From NCBI GenBank assembly GCA_030035585.1, contig CM057462.1, forward strand, positions 141,076,734-141,140,733: a stretch of 64,000 bases of DNA. The letters are read 5' to 3'. Below the pieces are notes generated by a model. It was not told the DNA's origin, ran no database searches, and worked only from the letters and a program-made list of their open reading frames with translations. Of this stretch, positions 10,389-23,200 are shown piece by piece. The position numbers and the translations under genes were made by a program. How positions within the stretch are numbered: position 1 is the first letter of the stretch; each line of letters begins with the position of its first letter. The stretch is from Dugong dugon. Taxonomy: Eukaryota > Chordata > Mammalia > Sirenia > Dugongidae.

Positions 10389-10696
10389 AGGAATAAGGTG
10401 CGCCTTACCCAAGGCATGGTGTTCTCAATTACCCAATATGCATGCAAAAGCTGGACGATGAATAAGGAAGACTGAAGATGAATTAATGCCTTTGAATTAT
10501 GGTGTTGGTGAAGAGTACTGAATATACCCTGGACTGCCAGAAGAACGAATAAATGTCTTGGAAGAAGTACAGCCAGGATGTTCCTCAGAAGCAAGGATAG
10601 TAAGATTTTATCTCATATACTTTGGACATATAATCAGGAGGGATCAGTCCCTGGAGAAGGAAATGCTTTGTAAGTTACAGGGTAATTGAAAACGAG

Positions 10697-12090
10697 AGGA
10701 GGTAGGGCCAAAATAGCAGAGTAGTCAGATGCTTCCTGTGATCCCTCTTACAAAAAAGACCTGAAAAAACAAGTGAGTTATGACAATTTAGGAGTCCTGA
10801 ATATCAAAGGAAAGCTGAGGAATCAGACTGAGTGGCGGGGGAGGGACAGACAATTGGGAAGCAATGAGGAGTTGTCAAACCTGACTCGGTCGGAGCCGGT
10901 GCCCTTCAGGCCTGATTGGCTACCATGTGCAGTGAGGTAAGCAGTGGCACTCCAAAGGTGTTTTCCACATTGGGAGAGACCAGTGGCAGAGACTCTACTC
11001 AGGTATCCAGAACCAGTGAAAAACAGCACTCAGTTGTCAAAAGATAAGTACTTGTGTCTGGCCTACCTCGTGGATAAAAAATACCCTCTTTGGGAAAAAC
11101 CTCTCTCTCGTTTACCTTCCCTGTCTCTGCTCAGTGATTGCCAAGGTTCCCCTTGGCTGGAAGTAGGACCTGTCATGCTCCCTGAGCCATTCTCCCAGCC
11201 TTGGAGAGGGAACAAATTAACAAACAGGGAAAAAATAATGTACTGGCTACCTTAAGCCAGGAACTCAGGGTAGGCACAGCTGCTTTGCCTAGGCACAGGT
11301 ATAAGGTGTCCATGGACTTAGGATGCCTTTCACCCATGCACAGACCTGTGCGGGCCTATTTCAAAAACATACACCCTCATTACCACAGTACAACAGGATA
11401 TATACCTTAAGTCTAACTTCAACCGTTTTGGCTATACGAAGTGGCAGGTTCATGACATTTGACACCACCCTGCCCATTAAGCAGGGTCCTTGCCTACCCC
11501 CATCAAGAGCACGAGGACTGGTGGCTCCACTCATACCACCTAGTCACCCACGACAGGGGTCCAAGAATAAGTGGTGCTTCCCAGTCCTTACAGCCAACAG
11601 CATTGGGTGCTCATAGCCCAGCTGCAAAACCCACCCACCTATGCACTCTAGAGAACAGGACATGCTTTCCTCCCAGACACTCAGGGGCAGCTGTCAGCCC
11701 ATGCCTTGATCAGCATGTGACCCCCTACTGCAGTCAGATGCCTATGCCTATACCTATCACCTATGCCTGTCTAGGACTGTAGGTAAGAGCCTGAACCACA
11801 CACTTGGTGACTGACTACCTGGACACCTTGGCTGAACTCGTACAAGAAAAGTAAACAGACTCCTAGGCTCATATACCTAGTAACAGCTCTAACCACCTGG
11901 TGAAAGGACGTTAGAAGTTCAAAGACAACAAAAATCAAACTAGCTCACATGAGCAGCCTATTTGGGCATATCAAAACAAAACAAAACAAGAAGCTAGGAC
12001 ATGGTAAGCAAATAAAAAATAAATAAATATAATAACTTATTGAAGGCTCAGAGACAACAATCAATATCAAAGCACATAAAGAGGCAGACA
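10697..12090 (+). promoter_or_regulatory. L1 5' UTR / internal promoter relic
   Basis: The first 30 bases resemble the usual L1 start, in which a YY1 site (CAAGATGGCGG) directs initiation. Here that position (10708-10719) reads CCAAAATAGCAG, so the core ATGG is lost. The UTR is the GC-richest part of the element. Several plus-strand open frames (10944-11255, 11459-11782) fall within it but match no known protein and are not called. Confidence 0.6.
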
Positions 12091-13052
12091 ATGATGGCTT
12101 TAGCAAGCTCCCAAAATAAAGATTCAAGAAATTTTCCAGAGGAAGAGAATTTCTTGGAATTACTGGAGGTAGAATACAAAAGATTAGTATACAGAACTCT
12201 TTAAGAGATCAGGAAGGAGATCAGGCAAAACACAAAACAAGCCAAGGAACACACAGACAAAGCAATAGAGGATCTTAAGAAGGTTATTCAAGAGCATAAT
12301 GACAAATTTAATAGGCTGCAAAAACCATAGAGAGACAGCAATCAGAAATCCAGAAGATTAACAATAAAATTTCAGAATTAGACAACTCAATAGAAAGTTA
12401 TAGGAGCAGAATTGAGGCAATAGAAGTCAGAATTAGTGAGATTGAAGATAAGGGACTTGACACCAACTTATTTGAGGAAAAATTAGATAAAAGAATTTTA
12501 AAAAATGAAGAAACTCTAAGAATTATGTGGAACTCTATCAAGACGAATAACCTATGAGTGATTGGAGTACCAGAATGGGGGAGATAACAGAAAATACAGA
12601 GAATTGTTGAAGATTTGTTGGCAGAAAACTTCCCTGATACCATGAAAGATGACAAGATATCTATCCAAGATGCTCATCAAACCCCACATAAGGTAGATCC
12701 CAAAAGAAAGTCACCAAGACATATTATAATCAAACTTCAGAAAACTAAAGATAAAGAGAGAATTTTAAGAGCGGCTAGGGATAAACAAAAAGTCATCTAC
12801 AAAGGAGAGTCAATAAGACTAAACTCAGACTACTCAGCAGAAACCATGCAGGCAAGAAGGCAATGGGATGAGATATATAAAATTTTGAAGGAAAACAATT
12901 GCCAGTCAAGAATTATATAGCCAGAAAAACTGTCTCTCATATATGATGGTGAAATTAGGGCATTTCCAGATAAACAGAAGTGTAGGGAATTCGCAAAAAC
13001 CAAACAAAAATTACAATACATACTAAACGGAGTCCTCCGGTTAGAAAATTAA
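12091..13052 (+). pseudogene. L1 ORF1 (RNA-binding chaperone), broken
   Basis: The product would be the trimeric RNA-binding protein that coats L1 RNA. An ATG at 12091 opens a frame of about 37 codons before a stop. A Glu/Asn/Ile/Leu-rich coiled-coil stretch follows near 12370-12500. The RRM-like core and C-terminal domain are at 12615-12920, with motifs HIIIKLQKTKDKERILRAAR and ARRQWDEIYKIL. A TAG at 12918 interrupts, and the same frame continues (PEKLSLIYDGE, FPDKQK) to the natural end at 13050-13052. Length is ~320 codons, close to the family norm of about 340. At least one stop (12555 region, AACCTATGAGTG) looks like CpG decay of an Arg codon. The start codon is chosen by length and context only. 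Confidence 0.85.
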
Positions 13053-13516
13053 TAACATCAGATAACAACCCAAGACTAGAACACAGGACAGAGCACCCAG
13101 ATATCAACCCAGATAGGGAAGTCACAAAAATAAATCAAAGCCAAAATACTGAAAATAGGGAAACAGAGATGTCAATATGTAAAAGATGACAACATTAAAA
13201 CAAAGAGAGGGACTAAAAAATGTAGACGTAGAGCTTTCATATGGAGAGGAAGTCAAGGTGATATCAAGAAATAAAAGACTAGTTTAAATTTAGAAAAATA
13301 GAGGTAAATATTAAGGTAACCACAGAGGAAACTAGCAATCCTACACATCAAAATAAAAAACAAGAAAAATATAAAGAATTAGCAAATACAGAATCAACAA
13401 CAATGAAAAAAATGAAAAGAAAATACATTAAAAAAAAAAATGATTCCACACAGAAAATTAAGTGGAACAAAGAAACAGTGAACAACACACACAGGAAAAA
13501 AAAAACAAAACACAAA

Positions 13517-16500
13517 ATGGCAACACTAAACACATACCTATCAATAATTAAGCTGAATATAAACGGACTAAATGCACCAATAAAGAGACAGAGAGTGGCA
13601 GAATGGATGAAAAAACACAATCCGTCTATATGCTGCCTACAAGGGACACACCTTAGACTTAAAGACACAAACAAACTAAAACTCAAAGGATGAAAAAAAT
13701 ATATCAAGCAAACAATGCTCAAAAAAGAGAAGGAGTGGCAACATTAATCTCTGACAAAATAGACTTTAAAGTAAAATCCACCACAAAGAATAAAGAAGGA
13801 CACTGTATAATGATTAAAGAGTCAATACACCAGGAGGACATAACTATAATAAATATTTACGCACCCAACAACAAGGCTCCATAATACAGAAAACAAACTC
13901 TAACAGCATGGAAAAGAGATAGATGGCTCCACAATAATAGTAGGAGAGTTCAACACATCACTTTTGTTAAAGGACAGAACATCCAGAAAAAAGCTCAATA
14001 AAGACATGGAAGATCTAAATGCCACAATCAACCAACTTGATCTCATAGACATATACAGAACACTCCACCCAACGTCAATCAAGTATACTTTCTTTTTCAA
14101 TGCACATGGAACATTCTCCAGAACAGACCACATATTAGGCCATAAAGCAAGCCTTAACACAATCCAAAGCATCAAAATATTATAAAGCATCTTTTCTGAC
14201 CATAAGACCTTAAAAGTAGAAATCAATAACACAAAGAGCAGGGGGGAAAAAAAAATCAAACACGTGGAAACTGAACAACACCTTGCTCAAAAACTACTGG
14301 GTTACAGAAGAAATTAAGGATGGGATAAAGAAATTCATAGAAGCAAATGAGAATGAAAACACATCCTACCAGAACCTTTGGGGCACAGCAAAAGCAGTGC
14401 TCAAAGGTCAGTTTATAGCAATCAGTGCACATACCCAAAAAGAAGAAAGGGCCAAAATCAAAACATTAACCTTACAACTTGAACAAGTAGACACAGAGCA
14501 GCAAAAGAAGCCCTTGGGCACCAGAAGCAAGGAAATAATAAGAATTAGAGCAGAATTAAATGAAATAGAGAATAGAAAAACAATTGAAAGAGTTAACAAG
14601 AACAAAATCTGGTTCTTTGAAAAGATCAACAAAATCAATAAAGCACTGGCCAAACTAACAAAAGAAAAACAGGAGAGGAAGCAAATAACTTGTATAAGAC
14701 ATGAGATGGGCAATATCACAACAGACCCAACTGAAATTAAAAGAATCATAAGAGAATACTATGAAAAATTGTACTCTGAGAAATTTGAAAACCTAGAGGA
14801 AATGGACAAATTTCTAGAAACACACTACTTACCTAAGCTAACACAATCAGAGGTAGAAGAACTAAATAAATCTACAACAAAAGAAGAGACTGAAAAGTTA
14901 ATTTAAAAACTCCCAACACACAAAAAAAGTCATGGCCCAGATGGTTTCACTGGAGAATTCTACCAAACTTTCAGAGAAGAGTTAACACCACTACTACAGG
15001 TATTTCAGAGCATAGAAAAGGATGGAATACTCCCAAACTCATTTTATGAAGCCAGCATAACCCTGATACCAAAACCAGGTAAATACACCTGAAAAGAAGA
15101 AAATTACAGACCAATATCCCTCATGAACATTGATGAGAAAAACCTCAACAAAATTCTAGCTGATAGAATTCAACAACATATCAAAAACATAATTCACCAT
15201 GATCAAGTGAGATTTATACCAGGTATGCAGGAATGGTTCAACATTAGAAAAACAATCAATGTAATCCATCATATTAATAAAACAAAAGACAAGAACCACA
15301 TGATCTTATCAATTGATGCAGAAAAGGTATTTGACAAAGTCCAATACCCGTTCATGATAAAAACTCCCAGTAAAATAGGAATAGAAGGGAAAATCCTCAA
15401 CATAATTAAGGGCATTTATACAAAGCCAACAGCCAACATTATCCTAAAAGAAGAGAGTTTATGAGCATTCCCCTTGAGAACGAGAACCAGACAAGTATGC
15501 CCTTTATCACCACTCTTATTCAACATTGTGCTGGAGGTCCTAGCCAGAGCAATTAGGCAAGAAAAAGAAATAAAGGGCATACAAATTGGTAAGGAAGAAG
15601 TTAAAGTATCTCTATTTGCAGATGATATGATCTTATACACAGAAAACCCCAAAGAATTCACAAGAAAACTACTGGAACTAATAGAAGATTTCAGGGAAGT
15701 ATCAGGATAAACATACAAAAACCAGTTGGATTCCTCGACACCAACAAAGAGAACTTCCGAGAGGAAATTACCAAATCAATACCATTTACAATAGCCTCCA
15801 AGAAGATAAAAATACCCAGGAATAAATCTAACCAGAGATGTAAAAGACCTATACAATGTAAACTACAAGAAATTACTGAGAGACCTATGTAAGTGGAAAA
15901 ACACACCTTGCTCATGGATAGGAAGACTCAACACTGTGAAAATGTCAATTCTACCCAAAGCAATCTACAGATACAATGCAATCCTGATCCAAATTCCAAT
16001 GACGTTTTTGATGGAGATGGAGAAACAAATCACCAACTTCATATGGAAAGGGAAAAGGCCGAGATAAGTAAAGCATTAGTAAAGAAGAAGAACAAAGTGG
16101 GAGGCCTCACATTACCTGATTTTAGAACCTATTATACTGCCACAGTAGTCAAAACAGCCTGGTACTGCTACAACAACAGATACACAGACCAGTGGAACAG
16201 AATTGAGAATCCAGACATAAATTCATCCACCTATGAGCTGCTGATATTTGAAAAAGGCCCGAAGTCCGTTAAGTGGAGTAAAGACAGTCTGTTTAACAAA
16301 TGGTGCTGACATAACTGGATATTCATCTGCAAAAAAATGAAACAAGACCCATACCTCACACTACGCACAAAAATGAACTCAAAATGGATGAAAGACCTAA
16401 ATATAAAATCTAAAACGATAAAGATCACAGAAGAAATAATAGGGACAATGCTAGGAGCCCTAATACGAGGCATAAACAGAATATGAATCATAACTAACGA

Positions 16501-17316
16501 TGCACAAACACTAGAAGAGAAACTAAATAACTGGGAGGTCCTAAAAATCAAACACTTATCAAAAGACTTCACCAAAAAAGTAAAAAGACAACCTACAGAC
16601 TGGGAAAAAATTTTTGGCTATGACAAATCCGATCAGGGTCTAATCTCTAAAATCTACGAGATACTGCAATACCTCAACAACAAAAAGACAAATAACCCAA
16701 TTAAAAAATAGGCAAAAGATATGAACAGGCACTCCGCCAAAGAAGACATTTAGGTGGCTAACAGACACATGAGGAAATGCTCATGATCATTAGCCATTAG
16801 AAAAATGCAAATCAAAACTACAATGAGATACCATCTCGCCCCAAAGAGGCTAGCATTAATCCAAAAAACACAAAATAATAAATGCTGGAGAGGTTGTGGA
16901 GAGACTGGAACACTTATACACTGCTGGTGGGAATGTAAAAAGGTAGAACCACTTTGGAAATTGATTTGGTGCTTCCTTGGAAATCTAGAAATAGAAGTTT
17001 TCCATATGATTCAGAAATCCCACTCCTTGGAATATATCCTAGAGAAATAAGAGCCATCACACGAATAGGTATATGCACACCCATGTTCATTGCAGCACTG
17101 TTCACGAGAGCAAAAAGATGTAAACAACTTAGGTGGACAATGGACAAATGGAAAAACAAATTATGGCATATTCATACAATGGAATACTATGCAAAGATAA
17201 AGAACAATGATGCATCTGTGAAGCATCTTATATTATGGAGGAATCTGGAAGGCATCATGCTCAGTGAATTTTGTCAGTCACAAAAGGACAAATATTGTAT
17301 AAGACCACTATTATAG
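13517..17316 (+). pseudogene. L1 ORF2 (endonuclease-reverse transcriptase), broken
   Basis: Encodes the enzyme that nicks target DNA and copies L1 RNA into it. Domains in order: APE-type endonuclease from 13517 (NGLNAPIKRQRVAEW motif), linker around 14283-14906, reverse transcriptase 15123-15710 with FADD at 15615-15626, and a C-terminal Cys-rich motif [18 protein letters not shown] near 16883-16936. Total span of about 1,267 codons matches the family length of ~1,275. Two catalytic endonuclease residues are changed: the CLQE glutamate is Gly (GGG at 13643-13645) and the GDFN aspartate is Glu (VGEFN at 13940-13954). Numerous stops and frameshifts split the frame. The end at 17316 is set by the stop after KDKYCIRPLL. 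Confidence 0.92.
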
Positions 17317-18820
17317 GAACTCAAGAAAAGGTTTAAACACAGAAGAAAACAGTCTTCGATGGTTACGAGGGTGGGGAGGGAGGGAGAGGGGAATTCACTA
17401 GCTAGATAGTAGACAAGAATTATTTTAGGTGAAGGGAAGGACAAAACACACTACAGGGAAAGTCAGCACAACTGGACTAAACCAAGCTAAGAAGTTTCAT
17501 GAATACAACCAAATACTTTGAGGGATAGAGTAGCCGGGGCCTGGGGATCATGGTTTCAGGGACATCTAGATCAATTGGCATAACAAGGTTTACTAAAAAA
17601 ACATTCTGCATCCCACTTTGGTGAGTGGCATCTGGGGTCCTAAAAGCCAGCGAGTGGCCATCTAAGATACATCAATTTGTCCCAACCCACCTGGAGCAAA
17701 GGAGAATGAAGACACCAAAGACACAAGGAAAATATTAGCCCAAGAAAAAGAAAAGGCCATGTAAACCAGAGACTCCATCAGCCTGAGTCCAGAAGAACTA
17801 GATGGTCCCCGACTACCACCAATGACTGCCCTACAGGGAACACAACAGAGAGTCCCTGCTGGAGTAGGAGAAAAGTAGGGAGCGTGTCGTGGATTGAATT
17901 GTCTCCCCCAAAAATATCTGTCAACTTGGCTGGGTCATGAGTCCCAGTATTGTATATTTTGTGTACCATTTTGCAATCTGTTGTGATTTCCTTATGTGTT
18001 GTAAATTCAATCACTATGATCTAATAAGATGGATTAGCGGCAGTTATACTGATGAGTTATACAAGATTGGATAGTGTCTTAATTCAATCTCTTCTGAGAT
18101 ATAAAAGAGAGAAGCAAACAGAAACACATGGGAACCTCATACCACCAAGAAAGCAGTGCCAGGAGCAGAGCAAGTCCTTTGGAGCTGAGGTTCCTGTGCT
18201 GAGATGCTCCCAGACCAAGGGAAGACTGATGCATCACAAGGACTTTCCTCCAGAGCCGACAGGGACAGAAGTCCTTCTCCAGGAACTGACATGCCCTGAT
18301 TTGGACTTGTAACTTACTAGACTGTGAGAAAATAAATTGCTCTTTGTCGAAGTTATCCACTTGTGGTATTTCTGTTATAGCAGCACTGGATGACTAAGAC
18401 AGTGCAGAACTCAAATTCTAGTAAACAGATCAGACTTAATGGTCTGACTGAGACTAGAGGGACCCAAAACACATGCTCCCTGGGCTCTCCATTAGCCCAG
18501 AACAGAAACCATTCCAGAAGCCAACTCAACAGACAAAGATTAGACTGAACTATGGGACATGAAGTGATACTCGTGAAGAGAGTGCTTCTTAGCTCAAGTA
18601 GATACATGAGACTAAATGGGCAGCCCGTGTCTGGAGGTGAGATGAGAAGGCAGAAAGGGACAGGAGCTCGTTGAATGGACACAGGAAATCTGGGGTGGAA
18701 AGGAGGAGTGTGCTGTTACATTACAGGGAGAGCAGCTAGGGTCACATAGCAATGTGTGTATAAAGTTTTGCATGAGAAACTGACTTGAATTGTAAACTTT
18801 CACTTAAAGCACAATAAAAA
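17317..18820 (+). other. L1 3' UTR with poly(A), split by a solo LTR
   Basis: Matches the reverse-oriented copies at 983-2574 segment for segment, including a G-rich tract at about 17370-17390 (GGTGGGGAGGGAGGGAGAG), typical of L1 3' UTRs. The AATAAA signal near 18813 runs into the A tail. Confidence 0.85.
17885..18401 (+). mobile_element. MaLR-type solo LTR in the L1 3' UTR
   Basis: TGTCGTGGATTGAATTGTC to GATGACTAAGACA with GAGAAAATAAATTGCTC near the 3' end. The L1 3' UTR resumes right after (GTGCAGAACTCAAATTC). Flanks GAGCG and GTGCA are only partly alike, so the duplication has decayed. Confidence 0.88.
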
Positions 18821-18990
18821 AAAAAAGAGGAAGACCTTCAATGAGATGGATTGACACAGAGGTTGCAACAATGGGCTGAGACATAACAATGATTGTGAGG
18901 ATGGCACAGGGCCTGGCAGTGTTTTGTTATGTTGTACACAGGATTGCTATGAGTCTGAACCACCTCAACAGCATATAACAACAAAACAAA

Positions 18991-19684
18991 GGTGATTCTA
19001 TTTTCAAGAATAGATACACTATTTGAGTTAATGCTTTTGAGATGGGGAGCTTCTTGGTAAAAAGAATTTGGGGACAGGGGATTATCTGTGAATAACCTTC
19101 ACATAGGCTATATCAGGTTTTCATTGTCATAACTATTAAGCACTGCCTGTAAATTCTTCAGAAGGGTAAGTTTTACCCTCTTTTAAAATAAGCAAAACTC
19201 TCAGAATGGTCTTCCCTAAAATCGGCAATGGGCTATAAAGCTGTAAACTTTTCCCAAGTAATGTTACAATATGTTCCTTCTTTTGAAAGGTTGTTAGACG
19301 GCAATAATTATAACAACGGGGTATTAAAGCAATATGATGCTAAAGGACATTTGTCTTTATTATCCTTAGCTTTAAACAAGCGCAACAAGTGTTTAGACCA
19401 ACCAGACAGTAAAAATCAAACTGAAAAAACCACAACATGATTTCAAACATGTGAAGCTACTGCTGCTGCTGCCGACTACTGGGTAGCCCTGACCAACATC
19501 TGTCTTTCTCACTTCTTCTGATTGCTTTCCAACTATGGGAACCACAGGAATTGACTCCAGGCAAATAAAACCTTGGACACGTGATGGTGATCTTTGCCAC
19601 AAAGTAAATGAGCTGGTCTGGAAAACTTCACCTTCAGAAAGACTTACACTTTTTGTTAACACCTTGTAATCTTTTCTTCTAACC
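18991..19684. other. Single-copy AT-rich DNA
   Basis: Nothing recognised. The 143-codon minus-strand frame at 19393-19824 overlaps the AfroSINE at 19685 and is not credible as a gene. A short GCT repeat lies near 19457. Confidence 0.4.
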
Positions 19685-19880
19685 AAACCCACTGTGATGA
19701 GTAGATTCCGACTAATAGCGACCCTATAGGACAGAGTAGAACTGCCCCAGAGGGTTTCCAAGGCTGTAATCTTTATGGAAGCAGACTGCCACATCTTTCT
19801 CCCTGGAGTTGTTACTGGTTTCAAACCACTGACCTTTCAGTTGCAGCTGAGTGCTTTAACCATTGCACCACCAGGGCTCC
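19685..19880 (-). mobile_element. AfroSINE: AfroSINE type A with central segment
   Basis: Reverse head GGAGCCCTGGTGGTGCAATG, central GTAATCTTTATGGAAGCAG, and tail TAGATTCCGACTAATAGCG on the plus strand. Good full-length copy of about 196 bp. Confidence 0.92.
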
Positions 19881-20222
19881 TTTTCCTCTAAGATAACTGC
19901 TAAATAGGACTCAGTGAGCTTGTGTAATGAGTGGAGTAGAAGAAATATAAAATACTTCCTATGAAATCTAGGAAAGTTCTTTATCCACAATATTCTGCTC
20001 TCTTTTCTTTCAACTCTTTTAGAATGGTGCTAAAGAAAGAGGTTTAACTATTGGAAAAAAAAAATCATTAAACATTCAAATTCATCTTGGAAACCCAAAT
20101 TTTCATGATGTCTCATATCCTCTCAGAGCACTGGAGTCACACAGCCCCAGGGGAATGGGAGGAGCAGAGCAGTCTCAGCTCCCACCACAGTTTTAGAGAT
20201 ATGGAAACTGAGGCACTAGACA
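19881..20222. other. Single-copy DNA with a short MIR-like trace
   Basis: GATATGGAAACTGAGGCACT near 20200 is MIR-like. A T/C-rich stretch lies at 20000-20025. No gene seen. Confidence 0.4.
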
Positions 20223-23200
20223 TTTGTTGTTGTTAGGTATTGTTGAGTCAGTACCAACTCACAGCGACCCTACGTACAACAGAACGAAATACTTCCCGGT
20301 CCTGCGCCATCTTCACGATCGTTGCTATGCTTGAGCCCATTGTTGCGGCCACTGTATCAATCCATCTCTTTGAGGATCTTCCTCTTTTTTGCTGACCCTT
20401 TCTTCTACCAAGCATGATGTCCTTCTACAGGGACTGATCCCTTCTGATAACGTGTCCAAAGTATGTGAGACGAAGTCTAGCCATCCTTGCTTCTAAGGAG
20501 CATTCTGGCAGTACATCTTCCAAGACAGATTTATTCATTCTTTTGGCAGTCCATGGTATATTCAATATTCTTTGCCAACACCATAGCTTAAAGATGTCAA
20601 TCTCATCTTCAGTCTTCCTTATTCATTGTCCAGCTTTCACTTGTATATGAGACAATGGAAAACACCATAGCTTGGGTCAGGGGCACTTTAGTCTTCAAGG
20701 TGACATCTTTACTTTTTAACACTTGAAAGAGTTCTTTTGCAGATTTATCCAATGCAGTGTGCCATTTGATTTCTTGACTGCTGCTTCCATGGGTGTTGAT
20801 TGTGGATCCAAGTAAAATGAAATTCTTGACAATTTCAGTCTTTTCTATGTTTATCATGATGTTGCTTATTGATCCAGTTGTGAGGATTTCATTTTCTTTA
20901 CTTTGAGGTGTAATCCATACTGAAGGCTGTAGTCTTTTATCTTCATCAGAAAGTGCTTCAAGTCCTCTTCACTTAAAGCAAGCGAGATTGGGTCATCTGC
21001 ATAACGCAAGTTATTAATGAGTCTTCCTCCAATCCTGATGCCCTGTTCTTCTTCATATAGTCCAGCTTCTCAGATTATTTACTCAGCATTTGATTAAATA
21101 AGTATGATGAAATTATACAACCCTGACACCCACCTTTCCTGACCTTAAACCACGCAGAATGACCTTGTTCTGTTCAAACGACTGCCTCTTGATCTATGTA
21201 CAGGTTCCTCACGAGCACAATTAAGTATTCTGGAATTTCTATTGTTCGCAATGTTATCCATAATTTGTTATGATCTACACAGTTGAATGCCTTTGCATTG
21301 ACAATAAAACACGGGTAAACATCTTTCTCGTATTCTCTACTTTCAGCCAGGATCCATCTGACATCAGCAATCACTTCCCTCATTCCACAGCCTCTTCTGA
21401 ATCTGGCTTGAATTTCTGGCAATTCCCTGTCAATGTACTGCTGCAGCCGCTTTTGAATGATCTTCAGGAAATTTTACTTGAGTGTGATATTAACAATATT
21501 GTTTGATAATTTCTGCATTCCCCTGGATCTCCTTTCTTTGGAATAGGCATAAATATGGATCTCTTCCAGTCGATTGGCAGGTAGCTGTCTTTCAACTTTC
21601 TTGGCATAGTGAGCACTTGCAGCGATGCATCCTTTTGTTGAAACATATCAATTGGTATTTCGTCAATTCCTGAAGCCTTGTTTTTAGCCAATGCCTTCAG
21701 TGCAGCTTGGACTTCTTCCTTCAGTACCATCAGTTCCTGATCATATGCTGCCTCCTGAAATGGTTGAACGTCAACCAATTCTTTTTGGTATAGTAACTCT
21801 GTGTATTCCTTCCATCTTCTTTTGATGCTTCCTGCATAGTTTAATATTTTCCCCATAGCATCCTTCAATATTGCAACTCGAGGACTGAATTTTCTTCAGT
21901 TCTTTCACCTTGAGAAATGCTGAGCGTGTTCTTCCCTTCTGGTTTTCTAACTCCAGGTCTTTGCACATTTCAGTATATTATTTTACTTTGTTTTCTCTAG
22001 CTGCCCTTTGAAATCTTCTGTTCAGTTCTTTTCCTTCATCATTTCTTCTGTTTGCTTCAGCTGCTCGATGTTCAAGAGCAAGTTTCAGAGTCTCTTTTGA
22101 CATCCATTTTGGGCTTTTCTTTCTTCTGTCTTTTTAATGACCTCTTGCTTCCTTCATGTATGATGTCCTTGATGTCATTCCACAACTTGTCTGGTCTTCA
22201 GTCATTAGTGTTCAATGCATCAAATCTAATCCTAAGATAGCCTCTAAATTCAAGTGGGTTGTACTTTGGCTCTTGTGGACTGGTCCTAATTTTCTTCAGC
22301 TTCAACTTGAACTTGCATATGAGCAATTGATGGTCTGTTCTTCAGTCGACCCCTGGCCTTGTTCTGACGGATGATATTGAGCTTTTCTGTGGTCTCTTTC
22401 TACAGATGTAGCAGATTTGATTCTTGTGTAACCCTTCTGGCAAGGTCCATGTGTATAGTCACCATTTATGTTGGTGAAAAAAGGTATTTGCAATGAAGAA
22501 GTCGTTGGTCTTGCAAAATTCTATCATGAGATCTCTGGCATTATATTTTCCAACTACCAATCCTTCTTTGTTTCCAGCTTTCGCATTCCAATCACCAGTA
22601 ATTATCAATGCATCCTGATTGCATATTTGATCAATTTCAGACTGAAGAAATTGGTAAAAATCTTACATTTCTTCATCTTTGGCATTAGTGGTTGATGTGT
22701 AAATTTGAATATAGTCATATTAACTGGTCTTCCTTATAGACATGTGGATATTATCCTATCACTGACAGTGTTGTACTTCAGGATAAATCTCAAAGTGTTC
22801 TTTCTAATAAGGAATGCAATGCCATTCCTCTTCAATTTGTCATTGTCGGCAGAGTAGACCATATGATTGTCAGATTTAACATGGCCAATACCAGCCCATT
22901 CTAGCTCACTAATGCCTAGGATATCCATCTTCAAGTGTTTCATTTCATTTTTGACGATTTCCAATTTCCCTAGATTCATACTTGGTACATTCCACGCTCT
23001 GATTATTAATGGATGTTTGCAGCTGTTTCTTCTCATTTTGAGTCATGCCACATCAGCAAATGAAGATACTGAAAGCTTGATTACATCCATGTCATTAAGT
23101 TTGATTTCACTTTGAGGAAGCAGCTCTTCCCCAGTCGTCTTTTGAGTGCGTTCCAACCTGAGGGGCTTACCTTCTGGCACTATATCAGACAATGTTCCCG

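Larger units (their letters stand above)
10697..18820 (+). mobile_element. L1: Near full-length L1 LINE, degenerate
   Basis: About 7.6 kb after subtracting the solo LTR at 17885-18401. It has a 5' UTR beginning AGGAGGTAGGGCCAAAATAG, ORF1, a ~460-bp inter-ORF spacer, ORF2, a ~1-kb 3' UTR and a poly(A) tail after AATAAA near 18813. It inserted into the RTE fragment at the A-rich target GAAAACGAG (10688-10696), with a related AAAAAGAG at the 3' side, which fits the TTTT/AA preference of the L1 endonuclease. Presence of the 5' end is unusual, as most copies are truncated. Both ORFs carry stops and frameshifts, so it is inactive. Confidence 0.95.
9623..18990 (+). mobile_element. RTE: RTE/BovB-type LINE 3' fragment, split by an LTR and an L1
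   Basis: RTE text occurs at about 9623-9817 (CATTTTACTTGGATCCATAA), 10389-10690 (AGCTGGACGATGAATAAGG, then TTTGGACATATAATCAGGAG) and 18827-18990 (GAGGAAGACCTTCAATGAG to the AAC-rich tail). The three parts join in order once the LTR and L1 are removed. The reading is the C-terminal end of the RTE reverse transcriptase frame plus 3' UTR, with many lesions. It is 5'-truncated like most LINE copies. Confidence 0.9.

Noticed and set aside
10944..11782. Overlapping frames in the L1 5' region as a third L1 ORF
   Set aside because: They overlap in different frames, show no domain and sit in the GC-richer 5' UTR where long frames arise by chance.
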